A stretch of DNA of 64,000 nt from a bacterium (GTDB lineage: Bacteria > Armatimonadota > Zipacnadia > Zipacnadales > Zipacnadaceae), in assembly GCA_030615605.1 (NCBI GenBank), contig JAUWYY010000004.1, positions 124,001 through 188,000 of the forward strand, given 5' to 3'. Of the stretch, positions 1 through 9,440 are shown one piece after another; within the stretch, counting starts at the first letter, position 1, and every line of letters starts with the position of its first letter. A model generated the notes under the pieces. That model did no database searches. It was not told the origin of the DNA and saw only the letters and a list, made by a program, of their open reading frames with translations. A program made the translations under genes and the position numbers.

Positions 1-350
1 GCAATGATTACGGCCAGGACGCCGCCGATAATTGCCGTACACAATATCGTCCAGGCCAGGAACGCCGGCCCTTGCAGGGCGCCTACGGCCATCAGCAGCT
101 TGATATCACCGCCTCCCAGGATGCGGCCCAACAGACAACTTACCAGAAACAAGCCCAGTCCCAGACCCACGCCCGCTATGCTGTGCACGAAACCGTCTAT
201 GCCGCCGGTCAGCGAATTGATGATTAGCCCCAGGACGATTGCCGGCATGGTCAGACGGTTGAATATCTTGCCCCATCGGACGTCAGTATAGACTGCTGCC
301 GCCACTAACAGCACTGTGAGGCTCGTCGTAATTATCGTGATGGTGATCAT
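1..350 (-). CDS. tadV: Prepilin peptidase, TadV/CpaA type (A24), partial
   Basis: This is the N-terminal part of a small membrane aspartic peptidase that would cleave Flp prepilin leader peptides at the cytoplasmic membrane; the 3' end lies beyond the window. The translation from the ATG at 350 alternates hydrophobic segments with short loops and carries the first catalytic-Asp region after segment one (VYTDVRWGKIFNRLT) and the diagnostic GGGDIKLL motif near residue 80. The gene lies 69 bases downstream of the last of five Flp-like pilins on the same strand, the usual Tad-locus order. No clear ribosome binding site precedes the ATG, so the start is less certain than the identity. Confidence 0.88.
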   Translation of the reverse strand, partial: MITITIITTSLTVLLVAAAVYTDVRWGKIFNRLTMPAIVLGLIINSLTGGIDGFVHSIAGVGLGLGLFLVSCLLGRILGGGDIKLLMAVGALQGPAFLAWTILCTAIIGGVLAVII

Positions 351-419
351 CAGTGTCAGTCGTCTACCTATATACTTCCCACGAATGGGCTTGCTGTAGA
401 CACGCCTTCGTGGTGCGCT

Positions 420-584
420 TCAACTAAGCGTGTCGGCGACATCAGTGATTGCTGCCGAAATAGCACTGGTCAGGACCGTCCAGGCAACTCCCGCCCCCAC
501 CACCAATACACCCAGGAGTAGAGCATACTCCACGGTCGAAACGCCTGCTTCATCTTTCCACAATTCGCGTGCCATTCGTATCAT
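420..584 (-). CDS. flp: Flp/Fap-type pilin (pilin 1, nearest the peptidase)
   Basis: A 54-residue Flp-family pilin. It has a short charged leader (MIRMARELWKDEAG) followed by VSTVEYALLL and one hydrophobic segment. Glycine sits at -1, Glu at +5 and Tyr at +6 relative to the expected cleavage, as in Tad pilins. The ORF is complete (ATG at 584, TGA at 420-422) and falls 13 bases after the stop of pilin 2 in the same transcription direction. Processing by the adjacent TadV-like peptidase and assembly by a Tad ATPase outside the window are inferred. Its first residues (MARELW) recur in two micro-ORFs upstream of pilins 2 and 3. Confidence 0.85.
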   Translation of the reverse strand: MIRMARELWKDEAGVSTVEYALLLGVLVVGAGVAWTVLTSAISAAITDVADTLS

Positions 585-597
585 CGGTCCCCCAACC

Positions 598-798
598 TTA
601 TCGGCAACTTACTCCCGTCACTCCACCGGCGGCGATGATCTGTTCGGTCTCTTCGCCCGTACTGACCATGACGTCGGCAAGGGGTTGCCATGTGACGCTG
701 AGCCCTACAATAAGTCCCGCAAGCAGTACGGCGTACTCGACCGTCGCCAAACCCTCTTCATCTGTAATTAGCGTCACAAACCAGTGTCGAATTTGCAT
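598..798 (-). CDS. flp: Flp/Fap-type pilin (pilin 2)
   Basis: A 66-residue Flp-family pilin. The leader MQIRHWFVTLITDEEG is followed by LATVEYAVLL, giving Gly -1, Glu +5 and Tyr +6. The C-terminal tail is longer than in the neighbours and contains a charged stretch (TGEETEQ). Its N-terminus is nearly identical to pilin 3 (MQIRHWFVTLI versus MQIRYWFVTLI), and the DNA just upstream of the two genes is also similar, so they are products of a recent tandem duplication. A GGCGATGAGCAACC stretch precedes the ATG. Confidence 0.87.
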   Translation of the reverse strand: MQIRHWFVTLITDEEGLATVEYAVLLAGLIVGLSVTWQPLADVMVSTGEETEQIIAAGGVTGVSCR

Positions 799-817
799 GG
801 TTGCTCATCGCCTACGA

Positions 818-862
818 CTACCACAGGTATTGCTCTCGAGACAATTCGCGTGCCATTCGCAT
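818..862 (-). other. Vestigial pilin start or leader micro-ORF upstream of pilin 2
   Basis: A 14-codon ORF (MRMARELSREQYLW) ends 20 bases before pilin 2. Its first residues match the N-terminus of pilin 1 (MIRMARELW), and the DNA (acaattcgcgtgccattcg on the plus strand) is identical over 19 bases. It is most simply the leftover 5' end of a pilin copy after duplication and deletion. A similar micro-ORF sits at 1107-1148. Whether it is translated is unknown. Confidence 0.45.
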
Positions 863-910
863 TATCTGCTTAACGATGTTATGGCGTCCTGCGTGCGACG
901 CCTAGGACGC

Positions 911-1087
911 CTAGTTGGAGCTGACCGATTGTCCGGCCTGTTCAGCAGGAGTGGTCAGAGCGCTGGCCAACACCTGCCATATGGCGCCTGCTCCAATAAT
1001 AAGCCCGGAAAGCAGTACGGCATATTCAACGGTTACCAGGCCATCTTCGTCCGCAATTAGCGTCACAAACCAGTATCGAATTTGCAT
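911..1087 (-). CDS. flp: Flp/Fap-type pilin (pilin 3)
   Basis: A 58-residue Flp-family pilin. The leader MQIRYWFVTLIADEDG is followed by LVTVEYAVLLSGLII, a single hydrophobic segment and a short polar tail ending SVSSN. Gly -1, Glu +5 and Tyr +6 are all present. It is a close paralogue of pilin 2, and the upstream non-coding DNA is duplicated with it. GGCGGTGAGCAACA before the ATG can serve as a weak ribosome binding site. Confidence 0.86.
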   Translation of the reverse strand: MQIRYWFVTLIADEDGLVTVEYAVLLSGLIIGAGAIWQVLASALTTPAEQAGQSVSSN

Positions 1088-1106
1088 TGTTGCTCACCGC
1101 CTATAA

Positions 1107-1148
1107 CTACCGCAAGTATTGTCCTAGCGACAATTCGCCTGCCGGCAT
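1107..1148 (-). other. Micro-ORF upstream of pilin 3, homologous to that at 818-862
   Basis: A 13-codon ORF (MPAGELSLGQYLR) ends 19 bases before pilin 3. It aligns with the micro-ORF before pilin 2 (MARELSREQYLW), keeping ELS and QYL. The matching position and sequence show that the duplicated unit is [micro-ORF - pilin], not the pilin alone. The frame is kept despite base changes, which is weak evidence for a role; it is otherwise a relic. Confidence 0.4.
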
Positions 1149-1490
1149 GTTCGTTTTATTATTCTGTTGAGAAAAAGAAAGGGGAGACTGACAGGGCAGA
1201 GTCCGAACAGCTAAATAGTCTGTTGCGGCCAGTTTCCCCGATCCAGGTGCTCTTTGCAGCTACAGGTTTCCTGTTAGACTCGGATAGCAACTGCTGGAGA
1301 GAAGACACTCGCGGTCCGATTTGGTACTTCTCCTATTCTATTTTGTTCTGTCTGTTTTATCAGCTTCGGACCTGTGCTTCGGTGTTAAGTTGTCCGGGTG
1401 CTGATAGCGAGTGTCATTCTCCCCTGAGCTTGCAGTGTCACAACCCGCAGATATCGCGGGGTGGTGAGAGGCGCGTGTTGGTATGCTATC
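1149..1490. other. Intergenic region between pilins 3 and 4
   Basis: About 340 bases with no convincing gene on either strand. On the minus strand a short CCCGC-gatatct-GCGGG hairpin (about 1446-1462) follows the stop of pilin 4 and could attenuate transcription. The middle part is A/T-richer and could hold a second promoter for pilins 1-3, but no good -35/-10 pair is visible. Confidence 0.4.
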
Positions 1491-1655
1491 TTACGGCGTG
1501 ATTGAAGTGGCTGCTGAGCTGACGCCGGTTGAGATGCCAGTCCTCAGAGCGGTCCAGATGCTAGCTGCACCGACGACCAGAACAGCCAACAGCAACGCGT
1601 ACTCTACCGTGGTGACACCATCTTCGTCTGTCCACAGAGCCTTGATCGTTTTCAC
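1491..1655 (-). CDS. flp: Flp/Fap-type pilin (pilin 4)
   Basis: A 54-residue Flp-family pilin with a GTG start. The leader MKTIKALWTDEDG is followed by VTTVEYALLLAVLVV, with Gly -1, Glu +5 and Tyr +6. The start is fixed by a strong AAGGGAGGG ribosome binding site six to seven bases upstream of the GTG. It is the first full pilin behind the promoter at 2024-2052, so it may be the major expressed subunit. Confidence 0.87.
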   Translation of the reverse strand: MKTIKALWTDEDGVTTVEYALLLAVLVVGAASIWTALRTGISTGVSSAATSITP

Positions 1656-1769
1656 TTTTTTCCCTCCCTTCTGTTGAGGGTAGGATGTTGGAACAGAAAG
1701 TAGCTGGATGCCCGTCGCTGTATCTCCCCTGTAGTTCCGCCAGGTCTCCCGCTGGTAAGGACGCTACCG

Positions 1770-1913
1770 TCAGAGTGACGTCCGGTGTAGGACGTTACCC
1801 ATTGCCCGCCAGCCCGCCAGTACTGCGGTAACTACCAGGGGGAAGAGCAACACGTACTGGGCAACTGCCAGTACTCCCTGCTGTGCGACTGCTTGGTGTA
1901 TAATCTGACCCAT
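1770..1913 (-). CDS. Divergent Flp-like small membrane protein without the conserved Glu
   Basis: A 47-residue ORF starting at ATG 1913 behind a good TGGAGGG ribosome binding site and about 100 bases downstream of a consensus promoter. It aligns with the pilin core: QQG-VLAVAQYVLLFPLVV against EDG-VTTVEYALLLAVLVV. The Glu-Tyr pair is replaced by AQY with a one-residue shift, so no Glu stands at +5. The charged leader is reduced to MGQIIHQAVAQQG. It could be a decayed pilin, a minor pilin-like subunit, or an unprocessed membrane peptide. The intact frame and good signals favour expression. Confidence 0.6.
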   Translation of the reverse strand: MGQIIHQAVAQQGVLAVAQYVLLFPLVVTAVLAGWRAMGNVLHRTSL

Positions 1914-2023
1914 GGGTATCCCTCCAGTTAATCTCCTAATACCTGCGCCCGACGAGTCTCTGCTTATTCTTTTTAGCTATTACTCAGACGCTTCGCTTAG
2001 GTGTATTTGAACTTATGCTGAGT

Positions 2024-2052
2024 ATTATAGCATAACTGGAGAATATTGTCAA
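2024..2052 (-). promoter_or_regulatory. Perfect-consensus sigma-70 promoter for the pilin array
   Basis: Reading leftward, TTGACA (2052-2047), a 17-base spacer and TATAAT (2029-2024) match both consensus hexamers exactly. Transcription would begin near 2017, giving a leader of about 100 bases before the first small ORF. No recognised riboswitch could be identified in that leader. The remaining DNA up to 2325 shows nothing further. Confidence 0.85.
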
Positions 2053-2325
2053 GGACCGCATGAAAATCTATCTTGTGATTAAAGTATACCTCAGCTTTCT
2101 TTCAGTTAAACCTATTTGCTGAAATCTTTTTCGTGCAGCATCGAAGACCCAGCGGTTAACGCCACCACTGGGGCAACGATGTGTCAGTTATCTTCGGTAG
2201 CATTTGTTGAATGTGAGAAGTCTCGGCACAATCAGAAGTCATAGAGGTACTGGGTTGGGGAATCGCGAATCCAGTATTGAGCAAGTGCACCATGCAGGGC
2301 CCACACCCTATCAGTATTCGATAGC

Positions 2326-3924
2326 ATGACTAAGCAACTACCCAAGGCGCAAGATTCCCGGGACCGTGAGGAAAGTCAGCAGGCCCGACTGAGTAGCCCA
2401 GCGGCGAGGTCCTTGCTTATCTTCGCTGTGGTGGCCGGGCTGGTGGCAGTTGGGGCGCGTTTTGTCTTTCGCACGCATCTGCCCCTGACCTGGGACAGTG
2501 TGCAGTTCGTGCTGGGAGTGGTGAACTACGATGTCGTCGCGCATCAGCCTCATCCGCCGGGATACTTTCTGTACGTCCACACTGCCCGGGTACTTGGTCT
2601 GGTGGGTCTGCCGCCTTACCTGGCTCTGGTGGCGATGAGTCTGTGCGCCGGTGGGCTTACTGTCGGGCTTGTGGCGTGGTGGGCAGGACGTTTGCTAGGG
2701 CCGCAGGGCGGGTTGGTTGCTGCGGCCCTGGCTCTGTTCAGTCCGTTGGCGTGGGTGTATGCCACCCGTGGTGACACCTATGCCATATCGGGCTTCTTCG
2801 CGCTGCTGGTCGGATACCTGTGCTGGCGGATGCTAACTGATCCGGAGCAGCCGGTGTGGCCGGCGGCTGTGGCTATGGGCCTTGCCGGTGGGTTCCGCCC
2901 GACGGATGTGCTGTTCTTGGCTCCTCTGTGGGTGTGGGCGATGCGCCGGCGGCTCTGGCGCCAGGCGGCGGTCGCAGGGGTGATCTTTGGTGTGATCACC
3001 TGTGCCTGGGTGGTACCTATGCTGGTAGCTACCGGGGGGATAGCCCGCTACCAAGAGGTCTCTGGGCATCTGTCACGCATGGTCATAGACCAGGCCCCGA
3101 TAGCCGGGAATATGCGAATGCTGGGGGTGTTCGGGTGGCATCTGATAGGCTCGACTGCTGGTCTGCTATTGGCGGCCTGGCCGCTGGTTTTGCTGGTGGG
3201 CCGAGAGTACTTGCCTCGGGTCATGGGCGACCGCCGGGCATGGCTGTTTTTCGCTATCTGGTTGGTTCCGGCGATCCTGTTCTATCTGTTAGTGCATTTG
3301 GGCCCGGCCGGCTACCTGTTGATTGTACTGGGGCCGGCGGTGTTGCTAGCAACTGCAGCGGTAATTCGTCTATCTAGCTCATTGAGCTTGGCACAGTTCG
3401 TGTTTTTGCTGCTGGTGATTGTCGTGCTCAATTGTGCCTTCACTGGGTCTGAGCTGATTGACGAAAACCAGCGCCTTGAGCACAGCTTTACCAACATTCA
3501 GCAGCTACTGGCTGGCTTCAGTGGCAGCGATACGTTGGCGATGACCGGACTGAGCGTGCGCGGAGAGACGCAGGCTGAGCACCCTATGCTCAAGTTCCGC
3601 CTGGCCATGTATCTGGCGCCACACATACCGGTATACATTTTTCCATTGGAGTGGCCTCGCTTGTACGGCGGCGACCCGCCTAACTATGCCCATCAGATGG
3701 AGGCTGGTCGGGTCAAGCCGCCGATTGTATACCACGGCATCCGCAATCTGGTGTTGCTCGATCCCAGACTGCAAGGATACCTGCCGGCGGCAACTCCGCG
3801 TAGACAAATCTGGGACGATGGCATGGTGCAAGCATATCTAGTCGAGCTGGATCCTACTGCTCCGCTTCGTCTGGGCACCGAGGGCCACATGGTCTTGACC
3901 GTGGCGCCCGGCGGCGCGCGGTAA
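2326..3924 (+). CDS. Polytopic membrane glycosyltransferase-like protein (GT-C fold)
   Basis: A 532-residue integral membrane protein. After a charged cytoplasmic N-terminus (about 30 residues) come about ten hydrophobic segments. The first periplasmic loop holds LTWDSVQFVLGV and HQPHPPGYFLYV, the acidic and HQPHPPGY signature of bacterial GT-C proteins that transfer sugars from lipid-phosphate donors. The C-terminal part (from about residue 385) is soluble. Substrate and acceptor cannot be read from the sequence. The ATG at 2326 lacks a clear ribosome binding site. The gene is monocistronic and convergent with groL across a shared hairpin at 3971-3995. Confidence 0.72.
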   Translation: MTKQLPKAQDSRDREESQQARLSSPAARSLLIFAVVAGLVAVGARFVFRTHLPLTWDSVQFVLGVVNYDVVAHQPHPPGYFLYVHTARVLGLVGLPPYLALVAMSLCAGGLTVGLVAWWAGRLLGPQGGLVAAALALFSPLAWVYATRGDTYAISGFFALLVGYLCWRMLTDPEQPVWPAAVAMGLAGGFRPTDVLFLAPLWVWAMRRRLWRQAAVAGVIFGVITCAWVVPMLVATGGIARYQEVSGHLSRMVIDQAPIAGNMRMLGVFGWHLIGSTAGLLLAAWPLVLLVGREYLPRVMGDRRAWLFFAIWLVPAILFYLLVHLGPAGYLLIVLGPAVLLATAAVIRLSSSLSLAQFVFLLLVIVVLNCAFTGSELIDENQRLEHSFTNIQQLLAGFSGSDTLAMTGLSVRGETQAEHPMLKFRLAMYLAPHIPVYIFPLEWPRLYGGDPPNYAHQMEAGRVKPPIVYHGIRNLVLLDPRLQGYLPAATPRRQIWDDGMVQAYLVELDPTAPLRLGTEGHMVLTVAPGGAR

Positions 3925-3964
3925 GCATTGCTAAGCTGCCGGATAGAGATATGAAGTTCGGCAA

Positions 3965-3997
3965 GGAAAAGGGCAGAGGCGTAGCGCCTCTGCCCTC
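3965..3997 (-). terminator. Rho-independent terminator of groS-groL, possibly bidirectional
   Basis: A perfect 11-base-pair stem (GGGCAGAGGCG / CGCCTCTGCCC) with a three-base loop lies between the two convergent genes. On the minus strand it is followed by TTTTCC, so it should terminate groL transcripts. On the plus strand the T-run is poor. Confidence 0.82.
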
Positions 3998-4042
3998 GTT
4001 GGCTTGAGTCCGAGTCCGACCCTGCCAGGTATCATCCTGGTG

Positions 4043-5689
<1,647 letters not shown>

Positions 5690-5752
5690 CTACTACTCGC
5701 CTCCTTATTATCTGTTTCTGATCTGTCGGCATAGGCTGTCACCCAAGCCGTT

Positions 5753-6037
5753 CTACTCCAGCTTAGCGTAGATCTGACTGCTGTCCAATATCAGGTACTC
5801 TTCGCCTTCGTCAGTGATCTCGGTTCCGCCGTACTTCGCGAAGATGACTTTGTCACCCTTTTCTACATCGGGTGATACTAGCGTGCCATCATCCAGCCGC
5901 TGGCCTTCGCCCACTTCGATTACTGTGCCCCGCTGCGGCTTTTCCTGGGCGGATTCCGGCAGATGGATACCTCCCTCGGTCGTCTCGGGCTCATCAATCT
6001 CAATCATCACCCTGTCGCCAAGAATCTTCAGCGCCAC
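5753..6037 (-). CDS. groS: Co-chaperonin GroES
   Basis: A 94-residue GroES that caps the GroEL ring. The translation LKILGDRVMIEIDEPETTEG and the mobile-loop region GGIHLPESAQEKPQRGTV are typical. The start is the GTG at 6037, preceded by AGGGAGG with good spacing; a longer in-frame extension upstream would run through the CIRCE and promoter region and is rejected. The normal family length of about 95 residues supports this start. Confidence 0.96.
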   Translation of the reverse strand: MALKILGDRVMIEIDEPETTEGGIHLPESAQEKPQRGTVIEVGEGQRLDDGTLVSPDVEKGDKVIFAKYGGTEITDEGEEYLILDSSQIYAKLE

Positions 6038-6090
6038 GATATGTAACCTCCCTTCGTAGCGAGTGTAACTCGCACTTGCCCAATAGTATT

Positions 6091-6117
6091 TTAGCACTCT
6101 CGACTGTCGACTGCTAA
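6091..6117 (-). promoter_or_regulatory. CIRCE operator (HrcA site) of groS-groL
   Basis: TTAGCACTC - nine bases - GACTGCTAA matches the CIRCE inverted repeat (TTAGCACTC-N9-GAGTGCTAA) with one mismatch in the second arm. It overlaps the start side of the groS promoter, so repression by HrcA, released on heat shock, is expected. hrcA is not in the window. Confidence 0.93.
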
Positions 6118-6144
6118 AATATCATAAATCCGCGCAGTTGTCAA
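6116..6144 (-). promoter_or_regulatory. Sigma-70 promoter of groS-groL
   Basis: Leftward TTGACA (6144-6139), a 17-base spacer and TATTTT (6121-6116). The -10 abuts and partly overlaps the CIRCE arm, placing the operator over the transcription start. Confidence 0.82.
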
Positions 6145-6291
6145 CCCGATGTCTGCCTGGCTTCGCCAACAATCTCCAGCAGGTACTGTGCAGCAGAGTG
6201 GGCAAAGCCCTGGCCGCATGACGTGATAGCCTTTTGGGAGCAAGTTATTGCTGATATCCCCGCACAATTCTCCATCAGGAGATGTCAATAC

Positions 6292-6320
6292 TTCAAATAG
6301 GACACTCATTGTGCTATAAT
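6292..6320 (+). promoter_or_regulatory. Sigma-70 promoter of secA
   Basis: TTCAAA (6292-6297), a 17-base spacer and a perfect TATAAT (6315-6320). The predicted start is about 15 bases before the secA ATG, so the leader is very short, in keeping with the absence of a strong ribosome binding site. Confidence 0.72.
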
Positions 6321-6342
6321 CATGTTGGGTGATTGAAGTCTT

Positions 6343-9300
6343 ATGGCTACTGGCTTGCAGGTACTGAAACGAATATTTGACTCTAACGAGCGCGAAGTGG
6401 CGCGACTGCAGCGTCGCGTCGACGAGATCAACAAGCTGGAGCCGCAGTTCCAAGGCCTCAGCGAGGAAGAGCTGCGCGCCAAGACTGAGGAGTTTAGATC
6501 GCGCCTGGCGGACGGAGAAACCCTCGACGATATTCTTCCGGAGGCCTTCGGTGCTGTGCGCGAGGCCGCCCAGCGCACGCTGGGCCAGCGCCACTTTGAC
6601 GTGCAGGTGATGGGTGCCATTGTACTGCACGAGGGTAAGATCGCCGAGATGAAGACGGGTGAGGGCAAGACGCTGACCGCCACTATGCCCCTTTACCTCA
6701 ATGCGTTGACCGGTCGCGGCGTCCAACTTGTTACCACCAACGACTACCTGGTGCGCTGGCAGGCCGACTGGATGGGGGGGATATACGAATTCCTGGGTAT
6801 GAGGTGTGGGTATATCCAGCAGGGCATGGATCCTGCCGAACGGCAGGCGAACTATGCCAAAGATATTACCTACGTCCAGAACAGCGAGCTGGGTTTTGAT
6901 TACCTGCGCGACAATATGACCGCCTACGCCCAGAACCTGGTGCTGCCTGATCTGTACTACGCCATTGTTGACGAGGTGGACAGCATCCTCATTGATGAGG
7001 CACGCACCCCGCTGATTATCTCAGGGATGCCCCAGAAGAGCAGCCAGTTCTATGGAGAGGTTGACCGGATTGTCTCGCGGCTGCAGCCGATTTTGGACCA
7101 GCAAAATGAGGAATACAAGAAAACTCACGACGGACAGGGTAGTCCGCAGGCTGATTACATCTATGATCCGAAGTTCCATCAGGCTGCCCTGACCGAAAAG
7201 GGGCAGGAAAAGGCGGAAAGGATGCTGGGACTCGACAACCTCAGCGACCCGCATTACTCGGATATCCGCCACCATATCGACAACTCCCTGAAGGCCCATA
7301 CGCTGTATGAGCGGGACGACGATTACGTGATTAAGGATAATGAGGTCGTCATTGTTGACGAGTTTACCGGACATCTGCAGCCGGGCCGCCGCTACAGTGA
7401 TGGGCTGCACCAGGCTATTGAGGCCAAAGAAGGCGTGCGTGTCCAGCAGGCCCGCCAGACCGTGGCCAGCATCACCTATCAGAACTTCTTCCGCCTCTAT
7501 GAGAAGTTGGCGGGGATGACCGGTACCGCCAAGACCGAAGAGGCGGAGTTTGTCCAGATCTATGGTATGCGGGTGGTGATAGTTCCCACCAATGAGCCGG
7601 TGATCCGTAAGGACTACCCCGACATTGTCTACAAGACCGAAGAGGCCAAGTATCGGGGAATTGTCACGGAGCTACTGCATATGTACATCCGCGAGCAGCC
7701 AGTGTTGTGTGGCTCGCGGTCAGTGGAAGTCTCCGAATATCTGGGGACTCGCCTGGTTCCCGATAAGCTGCGCCGCCACTGCCTGGTGCTGCTGTGCCAG
7801 TGGCAACTGCAGGACGGACAACGCGTGGATGGTGACAAGCAACAGGAATATACCGAGGCGCTGCGTACGTCTATTGATGAACTGAGTCGCCACGATCTGG
7901 CGGCAATAGCTCGCGACCTCGACCTGGACCCGGACGTGCAAGCCGAAGATAATATTGATTATCTAGTGGGTGTGCTTGACGTTGGAGGCGAAGAGATTGA
8001 TCCGGAGACTGTCCAACGCTATCAGACTCGCCTGGAGCAGGCACTGGAGGAGGGCATCCCCCACAATATTCTCAATGCCAAGTATCACGAAGAAGAGGGC
8101 CGCATCATCGCCCAGGCCGGCCAGCCCGGTCAAATTACTGTTGCCACCAATATGGCCGGCCGCGGTGTGGATATCGTGCTGGGCGGCAGACCGGAGGACG
8201 ACGATCAGGACTTCTATCCTGAGCAGTATGAGAAGGTGAAGAAGGTCGGCGGCCTGCACATACTTGGCACCGAGCGCCACGAAAGCCGTCGCATTGACAA
8301 TCAACTTCGAGGCCGCTCCGGACGACAGGGCGATCCGGGCAGTTCGCGATTCTACGTCAGCCTGGAAGACGAACTGATGCAGCTCTTCGGCCCGGACCGG
8401 TTCGGGATGTTCCTGCGCGGTTGGCCGGAGGAAGATGCCATAGAACACAGTATTGTCAGCAAGTCGCTTGAGCGTGCCCAGTCCAAAGTCGAGCTGCGCA
8501 ACTTTCAGATTCGTAAGAACACTCTGAAATACGACGATGTGATGGACAAGCAGCGCAAGGTCATCTACGAACAACGCCGCCGCGTGCTGGAGAGCGAGAA
8601 TATCCGCGACCATATCGTGGGTATGCTCGATCGAGCTGTGGATGGCGTGGTGGAGGCCTATGCCAGCCCTGAAATGCACCCCGAGGATCGCGACCTGGAT
8701 ATGCTCTATTCAGCGCTGGTCGAGGCCATCCCGGCGCTTGATTCGGTGCTTGCCCATGAAGATCTGCATGCGATAGACCCCAACCACATGGGGGATGAGA
8801 TTAAGGAAATCGTCCACGACCTGTACCGCCGGCGTGAGCAGGGCATCGGGCCGGAGATAATGCGGGAGATCGAGCGAAGCTGGCTGCTGCACACCGTGGA
8901 CCGATGGTGGATGGAGCATCTACGGGAGATGGACGATCTGCGCGATAGCATTGGGCTACGCGGCTACGGGCAGCGTGATCCGCTGATCGAGTATCAGAAA
9001 GAGGCCTACGAATACTTCGAACGGATGGTGGATCATATCGCCGAAGATATGACCCAGGCGATTATGATGACCGAAGAGAGCGTCGAGCAGGAAGAGCGAG
9101 ATCTGGGAGGACTGCAGACCAGCCAGGAGATGCTCGCGCCGGAACTGGTGGGGGCTGGCGTTGCGGCCGGCCAGGAGGGGGCCAGCGAAGGGACGATGGA
9201 ACAAGCTGCCGAGGACAGCCGAGGTGGCCCGACCACCTACCACGCCCCTACTGAGCCAGACCGTAACGACCCGTGCCCGTGTGGCAGCGGTAAGAAGTAC

Positions 9301-9345
9301 AAAAAGTGCTGCGTGCTCAAGGAAAACAATCCCTACGCACGATGA
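6343..9345 (+). CDS. secA: Preprotein translocase ATPase SecA with an NBD2 insertion
   Basis: A 1000-residue SecA, the ATPase that drives proteins through SecYEG. Walker A MKTGEGKT is near residue 105, the DEVDSILIDEARTPLI Walker B region near 210, and NMAGRGVDIVLGG and QLRGRSGRQGDPG mark the second ATPase domain. The C-terminus has a SEC-C zinc finger (CPCGSGKKYKKCC). It is longer than the usual 840-900 residues: about 100 residues interrupt NBD2 between VSEYLGTR (near 467) and GIPHNILNAKYH (near 570). Insertions at this point are known in some lineages, for example Thermus. The gene diverges from groS and is followed by a weak hairpin. Confidence 0.98.
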   Translation: MATGLQVLKRIFDSNEREVARLQRRVDEINKLEPQFQGLSEEELRAKTEEFRSRLADGETLDDILPEAFGAVREAAQRTLGQRHFDVQVMGAIVLHEGKIAEMKTGEGKTLTATMPLYLNALTGRGVQLVTTNDYLVRWQADWMGGIYEFLGMRCGYIQQGMDPAERQANYAKDITYVQNSELGFDYLRDNMTAYAQNLVLPDLYYAIVDEVDSILIDEARTPLIISGMPQKSSQFYGEVDRIVSRLQPILDQQNEEYKKTHDGQGSPQADYIYDPKFHQAALTEKGQEKAERMLGLDNLSDPHYSDIRHHIDNSLKAHTLYERDDDYVIKDNEVVIVDEFTGHLQPGRRYSDGLHQAIEAKEGVRVQQARQTVASITYQNFFRLYEKLAGMTGTAKTEEAEFVQIYGMRVVIVPTNEPVIRKDYPDIVYKTEEAKYRGIVTELLHMYIREQPVLCGSRSVEVSEYLGTRLVPDKLRRHCLVLLCQWQLQDGQRVDGDKQQEYTEALRTSIDELSRHDLAAIARDLDLDPDVQAEDNIDYLVGVLDVGGEEIDPETVQRYQTRLEQALEEGIPHNILNAKYHEEEGRIIAQAGQPGQITVATNMAGRGVDIVLGGRPEDDDQDFYPEQYEKVKKVGGLHILGTERHESRRIDNQLRGRSGRQGDPGSSRFYVSLEDELMQLFGPDRFGMFLRGWPEEDAIEHSIVSKSLERAQSKVELRNFQIRKNTLKYDDVMDKQRKVIYEQRRRVLESENIRDHIVGMLDRAVDGVVEAYASPEMHPEDRDLDMLYSALVEAIPALDSVLAHEDLHAIDPNHMGDEIKEIVHDLYRRREQGIGPEIMREIERSWLLHTVDRWWMEHLREMDDLRDSIGLRGYGQRDPLIEYQKEAYEYFERMVDHIAEDMTQAIMMTEESVEQEERDLGGLQTSQEMLAPELVGAGVAAGQEGASEGTMEQAAEDSRGGPTTYHAPTEPDRNDPCPCGSGKKYKKCCVLKENNPYAR

Positions 9346-9370
9346 GCCGCGCCCCTGCGTACGGTGAAGC

Positions 9371-9400
9371 CTAGATGATCTCCCATGCCTGGAAGTGGCC
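9371..9400 (-). pseudogene. Relic of a PurS-like C-terminus
   Basis: On the minus strand this encodes GHFQAWEII followed by a stop, matching the last residues of the intact PurS-like protein (PHFQAWEIL) 550 bases away; the DNA around it (gatctccca[t/c]gcctggaagtg) is nearly identical. A stop lies four codons upstream, so it is a fragment, evidence that this region was duplicated and decayed. Confidence 0.65.
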
Positions 9401-9421
9401 GGTTCTCACCCACTAACCGGC
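9398..9421 (+). terminator. Hairpin downstream of secA
   Basis: GCCGGTT and AACCGGC form a perfect 7-bp stem with a 10-base loop, 53 bases after the secA stop. No T-run follows, so it is at best a weak or Rho-assisted terminator. Confidence 0.35.
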
Positions 9422-9440
9422 GACAGCTAGTGCGCATTAC

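Noticed and set aside
1914-2017. c-di-GMP riboswitch before the pilin array
   Set aside because: Pilus genes are common targets, but the GEMM core pattern could not be found in the leader.
6091-6726. 211-codon ORF running through CIRCE, the groS and secA promoters
   Set aside because: It crosses regulatory DNA and the secA coding strand and resembles no protein.
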